Positions 1 to 9,311 of a stretch of 64,000 bases of DNA are shown here, piece by piece. A program made the position numbers and the translations under genes. Location: assembly GCA_018660265.1 (NCBI GenBank), contig JABJKS010000082.1, positions 40,875 through 104,874 of the forward strand, in the 5' to 3' direction. A model generated the notes under the pieces. That model ran no database searches. It was not told the DNA's origin and worked only from the letters and a program-made list of their open reading frames with translations. Each line of letters opens with the position of its first letter. Within the stretch, counting starts at the first letter, position 1. Source of the stretch: Rhodospirillaceae bacterium. Its GTDB lineage: Bacteria > Pseudomonadota > Alphaproteobacteria > GCA-2731375.

Positions 1-196
1 CTGCCATGGCTTGGAGATGCTGCGCCCGGCCAATCTCTCCACCGTCTGTGGCAATGGCGGCGTTGTTGGACATGTTCTGGGACTTAAACGGGCGCACCCG
101 CAAACCACGGTTGGCATAGGCGCGTGCAAGTCCGGCCACCATGAGCGATTTGCCCACGTCAGATCCGGTGCCTTGGAACATTAGCGCCCTCGCCAT
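1..196 (-). CDS. cobQ: Cobyric acid synthase CobQ, N-terminal part (cut by window edge)
   Basis: CobQ carries out the glutamine-dependent amidations that convert adenosylcobyrinic acid a,c-diamide to cobyric acid, in the cytoplasm. Only the first 65 codons lie in the window. They contain the nucleotide-binding loop GTGSDVGKS (residues 9-17) and the typical following segment [13 protein letters not shown], both diagnostic of the dethiobiotin-synthetase-like amidotransferase domain. The ATG at 196 lies 8 bp after the cobO stop, so this is the last visible gene of the cob operon. The glutaminase domain is outside the window. Bases 197-204 are only the intergenic spacer. Confidence 0.93.
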   Translation of the reverse strand, partial: MARALMFQGTGSDVGKSLMVAGLARAYANRGLRVRPFKSQNMSNNAAIATDGGEIGRAQHLQAMA

Positions 197-204
197 AACA
201 AATC

Positions 205-834
205 CTAAAACTCGATACCTTTTTGTGCCTTCACCCCGGATCGGAAGGGGTGCTTAATCTGTGTCATCTCGGTCACCAGATCGGCAATCTCGATCAATTC
301 ATCCTTGGCATTGCGGCCCGTGACGATGATGTGCAGGTCCTCGGGCTTGTTTGCCAGGGTCTCGATAATTTCATCCAACGGCAGATTGTCGTAGCGCAGG
401 ACAATATTTAATTCATCCAGCAGGATCATATCGAATTCCGGGTTCGGTCCGCGCGATGCCTCGATCATCTCTTTTGACTTTTCCCAGGCCTTGCGGGCAG
501 CGGCGATATCGCGGGCCCTGTCCTGGGTGTCCCAGCTAAAGCCTTCGCCCATGGCGTGGATCTCTATCTGATCGGGGAAATGTTCCAGGATATCCCGCTC
601 CCCCGTCTCCCACTTGCCCTTCACGTATTGGATCACGCCGACTTTCATGCCGTTCCCCATGGCGCGCGCGACCAGGCCAAAGGCAGCCGTGGATTTGCCC
701 TTGCCCTTGCCCGTGTGAACGATCAACAGACCCTTTTCGATGGTCTTCGTGGCCAGCATTTTCTCTCTGGCGCGTTTTTTGTTCGCGGCCTTTTCATTGG
801 CGCGGGCATATTGGTCTTCTTGATCTTCGGTCAT
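205..834 (-). CDS. cobO: Cob(I)yrinic acid a,c-diamide adenosyltransferase CobO
   Basis: CobO (CobA/BtuR family) transfers the adenosyl group of ATP to the cobalt of cob(I)yrinic acid diamide. The product has 209 residues, normal for the family. It has a charged N-terminal helix, the P-loop GKGKGKST (residues 42-49) and the conserved DMILLDELN segment. The reading frame is open 20 codons further upstream, but the ATG at 834 is chosen because it forms an ATGA overlap (831-834) with the cobN stop, as expected for coupled genes. It stands between cobN and cobQ in the riboswitch-controlled operon. Confidence 0.95.
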   Translation of the reverse strand: MTEDQEDQYARANEKAANKKRAREKMLATKTIEKGLLIVHTGKGKGKSTAAFGLVARAMGNGMKVGVIQYVKGKWETGERDILEHFPDQIEIHAMGEGFSWDTQDRARDIAAARKAWEKSKEMIEASRGPNPEFDMILLDELNIVLRYDNLPLDEIIETLANKPEDLHIIVTGRNAKDELIEIADLVTEMTQIKHPFRSGVKAQKGIEF

Positions 835-3800
835 GTTTTCTCTCCCATCAAATTCTGTAACGCACCTCTGGTGGAGTTTGATTTGGCGTGCCACAGGCCG
901 CGCTCCAACGCCTCTGCCATACGTGCGGCCATTTCCTTTAACGCGGCCGGATTGTTATCCCGCAGAAACGCCAGCACCGTGTCGTCATTCAAATAGGCTT
1001 CATAAACCGCATCGAAATGATGATCTGATACGACCCGCGCCGTGGCGGCAAATGCGAATAGATAGTCTACCGTGGCGGCCATCTCAAACGCGCCCTTGTA
1101 GCCATGGCGCATGACCCCGGCGATCCATTTCGGATTGACCACGCGGGCGCGTACCACCCGACCGATCTCATCCTCCAAAGTACGGATTTTCGGTGCGAAA
1201 GGGCGGCTGTGATCATTGTGATAAATGGCGGGTTGATGGCCCGAATAATGCCGCACGGCGGCGGTTAATCCGCCCTCAAATTGATAGTAATCATCGGAAT
1301 CAAGCAGATCATGTTCCCGGTTGTCCTGGTTCTGCACCACCGCCTGTGTCGTCGACAGCAGGGATTGGAACTGGCCATGGGCGGGCCGTCCCGATTGTTT
1401 GCCGCCATAGGCATAGCCGCCCCAGGCCAGGTAGGCACGCGCCAGGTCATCATCGTCCTGCCAGCCCTTTTCGTCGATCAAGGCCTGCAGGCCCGCACCA
1501 TAGGCGCCGGGCTTGGAGCCGAATACACGGGCGGCTGCAAGATGATCCGCATCCGCCTCGCTGTGGCCGTCCTGGCGCAAACGGGCAGCGTCCTGTCGTG
1601 ACCGGGCAGCCAGTGGGTTGTCACGATCGCTTTCATCCAGGGCGGCGATGGCGCGTGCGGCACTGTCGAACAGATCGATCTGGGTCGGAAAGGCATCCCG
1701 AAAAAAACCGGAAATGCGCAAGGTCACATCGACCCTTGGGCGATCCAGCATATGGACCGGCAACACATCAAAACCAATGACCCGGCGGGAGGCGGGCTCC
1801 CACTTCGGCTGGGCCCCCATCAAGGCCAGAGCCTGGGCGATGTCATCGCCCCCCGTGCGCATATTGGCAGTGCCCCAGGCGCTAATCGCCATATGCCGGG
1901 GCCATTCACCATGACTTTGCCGATATTCATCGATCAACAGCCCGGCTGATTTCCATCCCAGCTGCCAGGCAGCCGGCGTGGGAACGGTGCGGCTATCTAT
2001 AGAATAGAAATTCCGCCCCGTGGGCAGGACATCCAGACGCCCCCGCGTTGGTGCGCCTGACGGCCCGGGTTCCACAAACCTGCCATCCAAGCCGTGGAGC
2101 AAGGCCGAAAGTTCCGCTGCGCCGCAGGCATCGACGGTGGGGCCGATATGGTTGTTGATGGTGTTGAGGACGGCATGGGTCGCGGTCCATTCCGGTAGGG
2201 CTGATGTTGCCCCATCAACTAAGCGCGCGGCAAGGTCTTCCAGGCGTTCGACCGTATCGCCATAGGTGCGCCAGGCAGCGGGGCTTGCCAAAGCATCCGG
2301 CTTCGGCCCCTGCCATGCATCGCCCAACGTGCAATCCAATGGATCGAAGGTCATTTTCAGGTCCGTCGCCATGGCCCGGATCAACGAATTATCACCTGCT
2401 GCGTCTCCCTGTCGCGGCAGACGAGACAGGGCAATGAGGAGATCGCGGCGCAGACGCCCCTGCGGCTGGGTGCCCAGGATATGCAAGCCGTCGCGGATTT
2501 GCATCTCCTTCAGGTCACATAGGTAGTTATCCAGCTTGGCCAGCGCTTCGGCCTCATCATCGTCCTTGGCAATGCCGGCATCCCTGTCCAGGCCGATATC
2601 CCGGGTCAGCTCCAGGATCTGCTGACGCAGAAGGTTCAGGCGGCGTGGGTCAAGGCCCGCTGCTTCGTAATATTCGTCCACCAGCAATTCCAGCTCCGCC
2701 AAAGGGCCATAGCTCTCGGCCCGGGTCAGAGGTGGCGTGAGGTGATCGACGATGACCGCCTGGGCCCGGCGCTTGGCCTGGGTGCCCTCGCCGGGATCAT
2801 TGACGATGAATGGATACAGGTGGGGCAGGGGCCCCAGAATGGCTTCGGGGAAGCAGGCTTCGGATAGCGCAATTGACTTGCCTGGTAGCCATTCCAGATT
2901 GCCGTGCTTGCCCATGTGGATCACGGCCTGGACCTGGAAGACCTGACGCAGCCAGCCATAGAAGGCCAAATAGCCATGCGGCGGCACCAAGTCCGGGTCG
3001 TGATAGCTGGATTTCGGATCGATGTTGTAGCCGCGCGCCGGTTGCAGGCCGATCATGACGTTGCCTTGCATGAAGCCTGCCAGGACAAAGTCGTCACCCA
3101 CAACGAATGGATCGTCAGCCGGCGGGCCCCAACGTTCAATGACCCGCGCCTGAATGGTCATTGGCAGGCTTGCGAAGAAAGTATTGTAGTTGCTGACGGG
3201 ATATTTGATGCCGCCGGGTCGGTCTTTCCGGTCGGTCAGATCATTGGTCGGGCCGGCGGCGAGGCGGTTAATCAGATCATCGCCCTTTGCCGGTAACGTG
3301 CCCACCTCATAGGAGGCAGCGGCAAGCGCCTGCAACAGGTTCAGGGCCGAGGCCGGGCTGTCCAGGCCCACGCCATTGCCCAGGCGTCCATCCTTGTTGG
3401 GATAGTTGGCGAAGATCAAAGCCAGGCGGCGTTCGGGCGTCTTTGTGCCTGACAGCTGCAGCCAATTGGCGGCCAGATCACAGACGAAATTGACCCGATC
3501 AGGCACGCTTTGATAGGCGATAACCGGCAGCTGGGTCGCGGCATCAAAACGCGCTTCGGTCTTGAACGACACGGCGCGGGAGATGATGCGGCCATCGACT
3601 TCCGGTAAAGCCACATTCATGGCGATGTCCCGGGCGCTTAAACCGTTCAGCCCGTCCCGCCAGTCGTCTTCGTTGCCACCGGCGAAAATCATTTGGATAA
3701 CCGGCACGCCGGGGCGCTCAAGCGGCGAGGGTGTCCGCTCACCATTCGGTTTGGATACGGCAAATCCCGTGCTGTTGAGAATGATGGCAGGCGGCGCGTC

Positions 3801-4565
3801 GCCAAATATGCTGTCCACGGTCTCTGCCGATAGGGCTTCCTTTAGGGAGGCGACAAAGACCGGCAGGGGGTTGAGATCGCGTTGACGCAGCGCTGCAATG
3901 ACGGCGTCCACGGGCTCCAGATTTCCGGCCTGATAAAGCGCCCGGTAAAACGTAATGGCAACCACGGGAGCGTCTTCGATCCAATGGGTCCGCAGATTGT
4001 TCAGGCTCATGACACGCGCGCCAGGCCAATAGATACCCGCACGCAATAATGGTGCGGGTTCCCGCCATTCTGTCTCCACTCCCAGAAGGCAGCCGGCATA
4101 TGCAAGCAGGTTCACACCATTATCAGGACCACCATGGACAAAATACTGCCAAAGGCGATGGCAAACTTCCCCGCCCAGTGTGGAAAGACCGTGCAATTCC
4201 GCATCCGGTTGATCATCGCCGGGGACAATGGCCAGGGGAATATCGCCCCGGCGGCAGCAATCAACCACCTGCTCTATCCCATAGGGCCAATAGTTCACGC
4301 CCCCCAACAGGCGAATAATGACCAACTTTGCCGCCCCGATAATATCACCCACATAAAGGTCAACCGACATGTTGTGGCTAAGGTTCATCAGGTTGGCCAG
4401 GCGCAGGCTTGGTTGCGCGCCACTCGGCCTCTGGTGCGCCGCAGATAACATCTGCAAATCCGTATCCGCAGCCGACAATATGACGATATCACCGGGGCTT
4501 TGGCCCAGGTCTATCGCCTCTCCGCCATCGGAGATGCCGCCGGGTTTGGCTGCAAGCAGATGCAT
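831..4565 (-). CDS. cobN: Cobaltochelatase large subunit CobN
   Basis: CobN is the catalytic subunit of the ATP-dependent CobNST complex that inserts cobalt into hydrogenobyrinic acid a,c-diamide, which marks the aerobic B12 route. The product has 1244 residues, close to the usual length of about 1250-1300, and is collinear with the magnesium-chelatase ChlH/BchH/CobN family (for example IHMGKHGNLEWLPGKS and the C-terminal block KWIAGVMRHGYKGAFEMA). The ATG at 4565 lies 9 bp after the cobW stop, and the 3' end overlaps cobO by 4 bp. CobS and CobT, needed for activity, are not encoded in this window. Confidence 0.97.
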   Translation of the reverse strand: MHLLAAKPGGISDGGEAIDLGQSPGDIVILSAADTDLQMLSAAHQRPSGAQPSLRLANLMNLSHNMSVDLYVGDIIGAAKLVIIRLLGGVNYWPYGIEQVVDCCRRGDIPLAIVPGDDQPDAELHGLSTLGGEVCHRLWQYFVHGGPDNGVNLLAYAGCLLGVETEWREPAPLLRAGIYWPGARVMSLNNLRTHWIEDAPVVAITFYRALYQAGNLEPVDAVIAALRQRDLNPLPVFVASLKEALSAETVDSIFGDAPPAIILNSTGFAVSKPNGERTPSPLERPGVPVIQMIFAGGNEDDWRDGLNGLSARDIAMNVALPEVDGRIISRAVSFKTEARFDAATQLPVIAYQSVPDRVNFVCDLAANWLQLSGTKTPERRLALIFANYPNKDGRLGNGVGLDSPASALNLLQALAAASYEVGTLPAKGDDLINRLAAGPTNDLTDRKDRPGGIKYPVSNYNTFFASLPMTIQARVIERWGPPADDPFVVGDDFVLAGFMQGNVMIGLQPARGYNIDPKSSYHDPDLVPPHGYLAFYGWLRQVFQVQAVIHMGKHGNLEWLPGKSIALSEACFPEAILGPLPHLYPFIVNDPGEGTQAKRRAQAVIVDHLTPPLTRAESYGPLAELELLVDEYYEAAGLDPRRLNLLRQQILELTRDIGLDRDAGIAKDDDEAEALAKLDNYLCDLKEMQIRDGLHILGTQPQGRLRRDLLIALSRLPRQGDAAGDNSLIRAMATDLKMTFDPLDCTLGDAWQGPKPDALASPAAWRTYGDTVERLEDLAARLVDGATSALPEWTATHAVLNTINNHIGPTVDACGAAELSALLHGLDGRFVEPGPSGAPTRGRLDVLPTGRNFYSIDSRTVPTPAAWQLGWKSAGLLIDEYRQSHGEWPRHMAISAWGTANMRTGGDDIAQALALMGAQPKWEPASRRVIGFDVLPVHMLDRPRVDVTLRISGFFRDAFPTQIDLFDSAARAIAALDESDRDNPLAARSRQDAARLRQDGHSEADADHLAAARVFGSKPGAYGAGLQALIDEKGWQDDDDLARAYLAWGGYAYGGKQSGRPAHGQFQSLLSTTQAVVQNQDNREHDLLDSDDYYQFEGGLTAAVRHYSGHQPAIYHNDHSRPFAPKIRTLEDEIGRVVRARVVNPKWIAGVMRHGYKGAFEMAATVDYLFAFAATARVVSDHHFDAVYEAYLNDDTVLAFLRDNNPAALKEMAARMAEALERGLWHAKSNSTRGALQNLMGEKT

Positions 4566-4574
4566 GCTGTTCAG

Positions 4575-5618
4575 CTAGTCCAAAATCATGGCGCGGACCG
4601 CCGCTTCATCCAGACCATGCAGACCAATCACCACCAGACGGCTCTCGCGTACTTCATCCGGCGTCCAGTCCCGGTCGAAATAGTGCTGATAGCGGTCGCC
4701 GACCCCCTGTACCAACAGGCGCATATCCTTGCCCGCAACAGCGATGAAACCTTTCATGCGCAGGACATCGTGGGTTGCCGCCGCTGCGCGGAGTTTTGCA
4801 AGCAACGCCTCAGGGTCTGCAATGGCGGCAAAGGTGAGGACGAAACTTTCAAAATCATCATGCTCGTGGTCATCTTCGTCATCGTGATGGGACGGACGAT
4901 TGGCTAAATCAGCCTCCGCCCCTGCATCCAGACCTAATAATGTGGCGGCATCGATGGCACCGTGTTGGGCGCTGACCACACGGACGGAGGGGCGCAATGC
5001 AGCCTGCAGATCCTGGTTCACACGCGGGGCGTCATCGGCCGATAGCAGGTCCGATTTGTTGATCACAACCATATCGGCACATGCCAACTGATCTTCGAAC
5101 AATTCAGCCAGGGGGCTGTCATGTTCCAAAGCGTCATCGTCTGCCCGTTGGGCCGCAACCGCATCCGGGTCATCAGCAAACAAACCAGCCGCATAGGCCG
5201 GACCGTCGACGACGGTGACGACGCCATCGACTGTTATGCGGGTCCGGATCGCGGGCCAGTTGAAGGCTTTCAACAACGGTTTCGGCAGGGCCAGGCCCGA
5301 TGTTTCAATAATGATATGATCAATCCCGTCGGGGCGGTTCAATAAAGCTTCCATTGTAGGGACGAAATCATCCGCCACGGTGCAGCAGATACAGCCGTTG
5401 GCCAGCTCCACAATATCGTCTTCGGCGCAGTTTTCCGCACCACAGGCTTTTAGGATGTTGCCATCCACCCCCATATCGCCGAATTCGTTGATGATCAGGG
5501 CCAGGCGTTTGCCATTGGCCGTCTGTAACAGGTGCCGGATCATGGACGTCTTGCCCGCGCCCAAAAAACCAGTGATGACGGTGGCGGGAATACGGTTCAA
5601 TTTGTTCATATGGTGCAT
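4575..5618 (-). CDS. cobW: CobW-family GTP-dependent metallochaperone
   Basis: COG0523 protein thought to deliver cobalt for corrin synthesis, given its place between cobU and cobN. It shows the Walker A loop GFLGAGKT (residues 17-24), the metal-binding motif C-I-C-C (Cys76, Cys78, Cys79) and a His/Asp-rich stretch (HHDDEDDHEHDD) linking the GTPase and C-terminal domains. It has 347 residues. Two in-frame ATGs are possible, at 5618 and 5609; an AGGA lies 2 nt before the first and 11 nt before the second, so the exact start is uncertain by three codons. The gene begins 4 bp after the cobU stop, consistent with co-transcription. Confidence 0.94.
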   Translation of the reverse strand: MHHMNKLNRIPATVITGFLGAGKTSMIRHLLQTANGKRLALIINEFGDMGVDGNILKACGAENCAEDDIVELANGCICCTVADDFVPTMEALLNRPDGIDHIIIETSGLALPKPLLKAFNWPAIRTRITVDGVVTVVDGPAYAAGLFADDPDAVAAQRADDDALEHDSPLAELFEDQLACADMVVINKSDLLSADDAPRVNQDLQAALRPSVRVVSAQHGAIDAATLLGLDAGAEADLANRPSHHDDEDDHEHDDFESFVLTFAAIADPEALLAKLRAAAATHDVLRMKGFIAVAGKDMRLLVQGVGDRYQHYFDRDWTPDEVRESRLVVIGLHGLDEAAVRAMILD

Positions 5619-5622
5619 TTTC

Positions 5623-6189
5623 CTAATTGGAATTTTGGGCCGGGTTGCGGCCCTTCATAACGAGGGGCAGTCCGGCGGCAACGAAGATGACGTTGTCCGC
5701 CACCCTGGCGATTTCCTGGTTCATGATGCCCGATAGGTCGCGATAGCGTCGTCCCAATGCATTGTCGGGAACGATGCCCAATCCGGTTTCGTTGGAGACC
5801 ATGACGAGGGGGGCGTTTCGTTGCGGCAAAATGTCGACCAAATCCGCGATTTCGGATTCTACATCCCGTTCAGCCAACAAAATATTGCTCAACCATAGGG
5901 TCAGGCAGTCAATTAGAATGGGTTTTGCACCCGGAAACAGATCCAACAGAGCTGGGCCTAAATTCAAGGGAACTTCTTCCGTGCGCCATTGATTGCCCCG
6001 GCGTTCCTGATGGGTCGCGATACGTCTGCGCATTTCGTCGTCATAGGCCTGGGCCGTGGCGATGTAGATCGCACCACGGTCTATTCCTTCGACAATAGTT
6101 TCACCAAGACGGCTTTTACCTGATCGGGCACCACCCAATATCAGGCTCACCTCACCCTGGTCGTCAATAGAATGTCCGAATTGCCCCAA
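5623..6189 (-). CDS. cobU: Adenosylcobinamide kinase / guanylyltransferase CobU (CobP)
   Basis: Bifunctional enzyme that phosphorylates adenosylcobinamide and then attaches GMP, in late nucleotide-loop assembly of B12. It has 188 residues, the P-loop GGARSGKS (residues 19-26), the guanylylation region RRRIATHQERRG with candidate active-site His59, and the conserved segment VSNETGLGIVP. The start is read as TTG at 6189 because a very strong ribosome-binding site lies 9 nt upstream; a GTG at 6150 would also give a complete enzyme but has a poorer site. It is the first gene after the cobalamin riboswitch and so the lead gene of the operon. Confidence 0.92.
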   Translation of the reverse strand: MGQFGHSIDDQGEVSLILGGARSGKSRLGETIVEGIDRGAIYIATAQAYDDEMRRRIATHQERRGNQWRTEEVPLNLGPALLDLFPGAKPILIDCLTLWLSNILLAERDVESEIADLVDILPQRNAPLVMVSNETGLGIVPDNALGRRYRDLSGIMNQEIARVADNVIFVAAGLPLVMKGRNPAQNSN

Positions 6190-6198
6190 AACCTAGCG

Positions 6199-6208
6199 CC
6201 CTCCCTCC
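6199..6208 (-). promoter_or_regulatory. Strong ribosome-binding site of cobU
   Basis: On the minus strand the sequence GGAGGGAGGG lies 9 nt before the TTG at 6189. It supports that rare start over the downstream GTG at 6150. It lies about 28 nt after the riboswitch 3' end, so ligand-dependent masking of this site is a plausible control mechanism, but no expression platform was folded. Confidence 0.6.
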
Positions 6209-6235
6209 GAGGATCAGTTGTCGTCCTGCCGCGCG

Positions 6236-6415
6236 CGTCTCCTGGCTTTGGATCATCGGTTGCGGGGCCTTCCCGGCTGCAGGGACCAATTCCAAAGGGA
6301 AATGCTCCGGGCAGCTAGTGGCAATTACCCGTTTCCTCACCATTCACAGTTGCGGGGGCAGCGCCGGATTTAAAACATAACCGGCTTCCGCGCCACGGCA
6401 GAGGGAACCTAACAT
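6236..6415 (-). ncRNA. Cobalamin riboswitch
   Basis: Reading the minus strand, the conserved elements occur in order: a GGTTCCC region near 6410, AAATCCGGCGCTGCCCCCGC around 6355-6374, AACTGTGA directly after it, a GCCACT element near 6322, the CCGGGAAGGC block near 6268-6277, and GCCAGGAGAC at about 6236-6245. The second and third are the hallmark B12-box sequences. It sits in the leader of cobU and should repress the five-gene cob operon when adenosylcobalamin is abundant. The remaining 86 bp up to the NiCoT start (6416-6501) must hold the operon promoter; no convincing -35/-10 pair could be assigned. Confidence 0.95.
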
Positions 6416-6501
6416 GGGCGCAGATATTTGTCGCTGGCCAATTGCCGGTCGGGAGCGTAAAGCTGGGGTCCACTGAGTATGTGTATTGTCTGGACTTTTT
6501 A

Positions 6502-7212
6502 ATGTTCACCATCCTCGGCCTGGGTTTCCTCCTCGGCCTGCAACACGCCATGGAAGCTGATCATGTCGCAACCGTCGTCGCTATGACGGCGGGGCGCACA
6601 CGGCTGTCCAGGGTGGTCCGTCATGGCTTGTTTTGGGGCCTGGGCCATGCTTTGGCATTGTCGGCTTTTGCCGGTGTGATCGTGTTGGCGCGGGGGAATG
6701 TTCCGCCTGCTTTGAATGTACTGCTGGAATGTATTGTCGCTGTGATGTTGATTGGGCTGGGCGTGATGGTGATCTGGCGCGTTCTGAAGGAACGTCTGCA
6801 TTTCCACTCGCACAGCCATGTGGACGGCAGATTGCATTTTCATGCCCACAGCCACGCAGGCGAAGCGCGGGCTCACGATAAAAACCGCCATGATCACGAT
6901 CATGAAGGGGCGAGTATGCGACGCAGCCTATTGGTCGGGGTCATGCATGGCCTGGCAGGGTCCGCCGCGTTGATCGCACTCGCCGCACCTGGTGAATGGG
7001 TCCAGGGCCTGGGCTTTATCTTTCTGTTCGGGGTCGGCTCTATCGCCGGTATGGTGCTGTTATCCTCGGTGATCGCCCTGCCGTTGATGCTGTCGGGTAA
7101 AGTCATGACCGGCCTGAACCGAAGCCTGCAACTTGGTATTGGCGCGGCCTCCATCGCGATTGGCGGTTATTATGCCGCAAACCAGATACCTGCGCTTATG
7201 GCCCTGATCTAA
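6502..7212 (+). CDS. NiCoT-like nickel/cobalt transporter
   Basis: Predicted inner-membrane Ni/Co permease of about six hydrophobic segments. The first transmembrane helix carries LQHAMEADHV (His15, Asp20, His21), matching the metal-binding signature of NiCoT and related RcnA/UreH-like carriers. A cytoplasmic-type loop at residues 100-134 is very rich in His and Asp. The ATG at 6502 is preferred because the protein then starts at the first membrane helix; the frame is open back to 6442. It has 236 residues. It is divergent from the cob operon, suggesting cobalt supply for B12 synthesis, but uptake and efflux cannot be told apart from sequence alone. It overlaps the next, convergent gene by 4 bp. 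Confidence 0.8.
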   Translation: MFTILGLGFLLGLQHAMEADHVATVVAMTAGRTRLSRVVRHGLFWGLGHALALSAFAGVIVLARGNVPPALNVLLECIVAVMLIGLGVMVIWRVLKERLHFHSHSHVDGRLHFHAHSHAGEARAHDKNRHDHDHEGASMRRSLLVGVMHGLAGSAALIALAAPGEWVQGLGFIFLFGVGSIAGMVLLSSVIALPLMLSGKVMTGLNRSLQLGIGAASIAIGGYYAANQIPALMALI

Positions 7213-7889
7213 ACCTTCAATTCGGCCATAGCCTCGTCGGCGGAAATTACCCGCCCAAAGAGGCGTTGGAAATTTGTAATTGCCGCTTCGTGCAGGTCTT
7301 CATGGGTGGTGGCGCAGGCATCTTCGATCAATGTCACGCCATAACCCCGGTCCGCTGCCTCCCGCGCCGTGGTATCGACACACATGTTGGTGGAGACACC
7401 ACACATATACAGCTGATCCTTCCCCATGGAGCGGAGTAGATGATCGATGCCGGTGGAGGCAAAAGCCCCGATGGATGTTTTGTTAACCACGGCCTCACCG
7501 GGTTCTGGCTTAAGCGCGTCAATTATTTCGTGTTCCCGGCTGCCCTCAAAATTATCGAGGGCCTGAAACATTCCCGTCATATGCGGCGGCGCGTCACTGC
7601 AATCGGCCTTGGCTGAACCTATGGTCAAATAGACGACTGATCCGCCGCCCTTTCGAAAGCCTGTTAGCAGACGGGTGATGTTCGGCACCACCTTGCTTTC
7701 AATCCGATCAAAGCGGTAGCCGCCGACGTTGGAACCCTCTGCCGACAACCGTCGCCCCAGGGCACCGTCCCGATGGCCCGTCGCATATTGCATATCAACA
7801 ACAATAAGAACGGCACGGCCAAATTCCGGCTCCCGCTCTGCCATAAAGGCCTGGATATAGTCGTTGTCTTTGTTCTTTGGCGTGATCAT
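7209..7889 (-). CDS. Isochorismatase-family cysteine hydrolase
   Basis: Cytoplasmic amidohydrolase-type enzyme with the Asp-Lys-Cys triad of the family: Asp32 in VVDMQ, Lys137 in VVNKTSIGAF and Cys170 in GVSTNMCV, with the cis-peptide VST just before the cysteine. It has 226 residues, slightly above the usual 180-210. Relatives include N-carbamoylsarcosine amidase, RutB and maleamate amidase. It is the last gene of the minus-strand operon starting at 10772, 12 bp after the AtuA-like gene, so a C-N hydrolysis step in that pathway is likely. The substrate is not predictable. Confidence 0.85.
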   Translation of the reverse strand: MITPKNKDNDYIQAFMAEREPEFGRAVLIVVDMQYATGHRDGALGRRLSAEGSNVGGYRFDRIESKVVPNITRLLTGFRKGGGSVVYLTIGSAKADCSDAPPHMTGMFQALDNFEGSREHEIIDALKPEPGEAVVNKTSIGAFASTGIDHLLRSMGKDQLYMCGVSTNMCVDTTAREAADRGYGVTLIEDACATTHEDLHEAAITNFQRLFGRVISADEAMAELKV

Positions 7890-7901
7890 GGGCAGGCTCC
7901 C

Positions 7902-9311
7902 TTAAAGTTCTTCCATGCGTATGGGAAATAACGTGGCCAAATCCGTAACATTCTCCAGTGTCATGATGTGATAGACGCTGAAGCGATAGGCTGTGCCGGC
8001 ATTCATCTCCGGCGGGGTCAGGGGAAAGGCCAGATTACCCCCTGTCGACAAGCGACCCGGAAAGCCGTGGTGGAGAAGATGCTGGCGCACCACGGCAATG
8101 ACCGCCCTGGCCTCGTCCGCCGTGGCCGCAATGCATTCCCCCAGCAGGAAGATCTCTCTGGGCAGCACCTCCGGCGGGGTGGGCCAGTCAACCACGCCGT
8201 TCAAACCGTAATGGCGGAAATACAAGCTATAGGGATGCTCCGGGTCCGGCGGGGCGATATCCCGCGCGGTTTCCTTCACGGCGGCAATAATATCTTCGAC
8301 GTTCTCGATAAAGCGGGCATCAGCCGCACCTGCCATCATGATCGCCCGTTCGCCAACCCAGGTGGCACCTTCGATCTTGACGCTGGCGCGGGCGGCGGAC
8401 TCCCACCTGGCGCCGTGGACACGAACCCGGCGTTCATCCACCGCCTCGTACTGGGCACTGCCCACATGCAGGACGCCGTCAGGTTCAGACACCGTATAGG
8501 GATCGGCCTGTTCATAGAGGCTGTGGGCGGCGACCGACGTTGGCGTGGCACGCCGTGCGGGGTTCATACTTTCGAGAACAAAGCCAGTTTCGTCCAACGT
8601 CCCCAGCATGGCGTCCCGCCCGCCGGGGATGCAGCAAATGGAGGAGCATTCAATGATCTTGGCCATATGGGTGGCTTCGCCCACGGGATAACCAAGCAAT
8701 ATGGGCACGGCGGAGAACACGGCTGTGTCACAGGCCCGCCCGGCCAGGATAACATCGGCACCCAGGGCGAGGGCCCGGTGAAAGGCCTCAACCCCCATTT
8801 GCCCGACGATATTCGCGGCCCCGTTGACTGTCTCGTCATCCAGCGCGGCGATGGCACCGATGGCCTGGGTGCGCCCGCCATTCACAGCCTCAACCACCAC
8901 ATCGCGGGGCATATCCGCCTCGATCAGGGCAAGGTTGAAATGCAGATCTTCATCGGCGGCGACCTGGCGCAAAATTTCGGCCACTGTGTTTAGTTGAGAG
9001 TTCGTACCAGCCGTGCCGGCACTGCCAATCAGCAAGGGCACATCCAGTTTCCGCGCGGCTGTGAGGACCAGCCGTAAATCCCGCGCCGTCATAGATGGCG
9101 ATGTGGCTATCTGCCCGGACCCCAGGTAAGCCGGGCCCGGATCGATGGAACCCATATCGGCACCAATAACATGCGGCTCCCGCGCGATGCCGGCCTTAAG
9201 CGCGGCCCCCGGGATGCCATAGCCAAGTTGGCCCGAAGCCGCCAGCACGCGCAGGGGTGGTCGCGCCGATTGCCCGTCAATTTCAGCCTTTAATCTGTCA
9301 AAAGCACTCAT
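7902..9311 (-). CDS. AtuA-family (DUF1446) acyclic terpene utilization-like protein
   Basis: The 469-residue product matches the AtuA/DUF1446 family by its N-terminal pattern GQLGYGIPGAALKAGI, IGADMGSIDPGP and IGSAGTAGTNSQL, and by the segment LAGRACDTAVF. AtuA is genetically needed for citronellol/geraniol use in Pseudomonas, but its biochemical role is unsettled, and most family members occur in other catabolic clusters. It overlaps the upstream DUF4387 gene by 4 bp (9308-9311), the usual pairing for this subfamily. No atu carboxylase genes are nearby, so terpene use should not be assumed. Confidence 0.82.
   Translation of the reverse strand: MSAFDRLKAEIDGQSARPPLRVLAASGQLGYGIPGAALKAGIAREPHVIGADMGSIDPGPAYLGSGQIATSPSMTARDLRLVLTAARKLDVPLLIGSAGTAGTNSQLNTVAEILRQVAADEDLHFNLALIEADMPRDVVVEAVNGGRTQAIGAIAALDDETVNGAANIVGQMGVEAFHRALALGADVILAGRACDTAVFSAVPILLGYPVGEATHMAKIIECSSICCIPGGRDAMLGTLDETGFVLESMNPARRATPTSVAAHSLYEQADPYTVSEPDGVLHVGSAQYEAVDERRVRVHGARWESAARASVKIEGATWVGERAIMMAGAADARFIENVEDIIAAVKETARDIAPPDPEHPYSLYFRHYGLNGVVDWPTPPEVLPREIFLLGECIAATADEARAVIAVVRQHLLHHGFPGRLSTGGNLAFPLTPPEMNAGTAYRFSVYHIMTLENVTDLATLFPIRMEEL

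Noticed and set aside
7968..8993. 341-codon plus-strand frame opposite the AtuA-like gene
   Set aside because: It is low-complexity, glycine/histidine-rich translation of the opposite coding strand with no family match.
9308..9311. Frameshift between DUF4387 and AtuA as one broken gene
   Set aside because: Both are complete with their own starts and family-length products; the 4-bp overlap is normal coupling.
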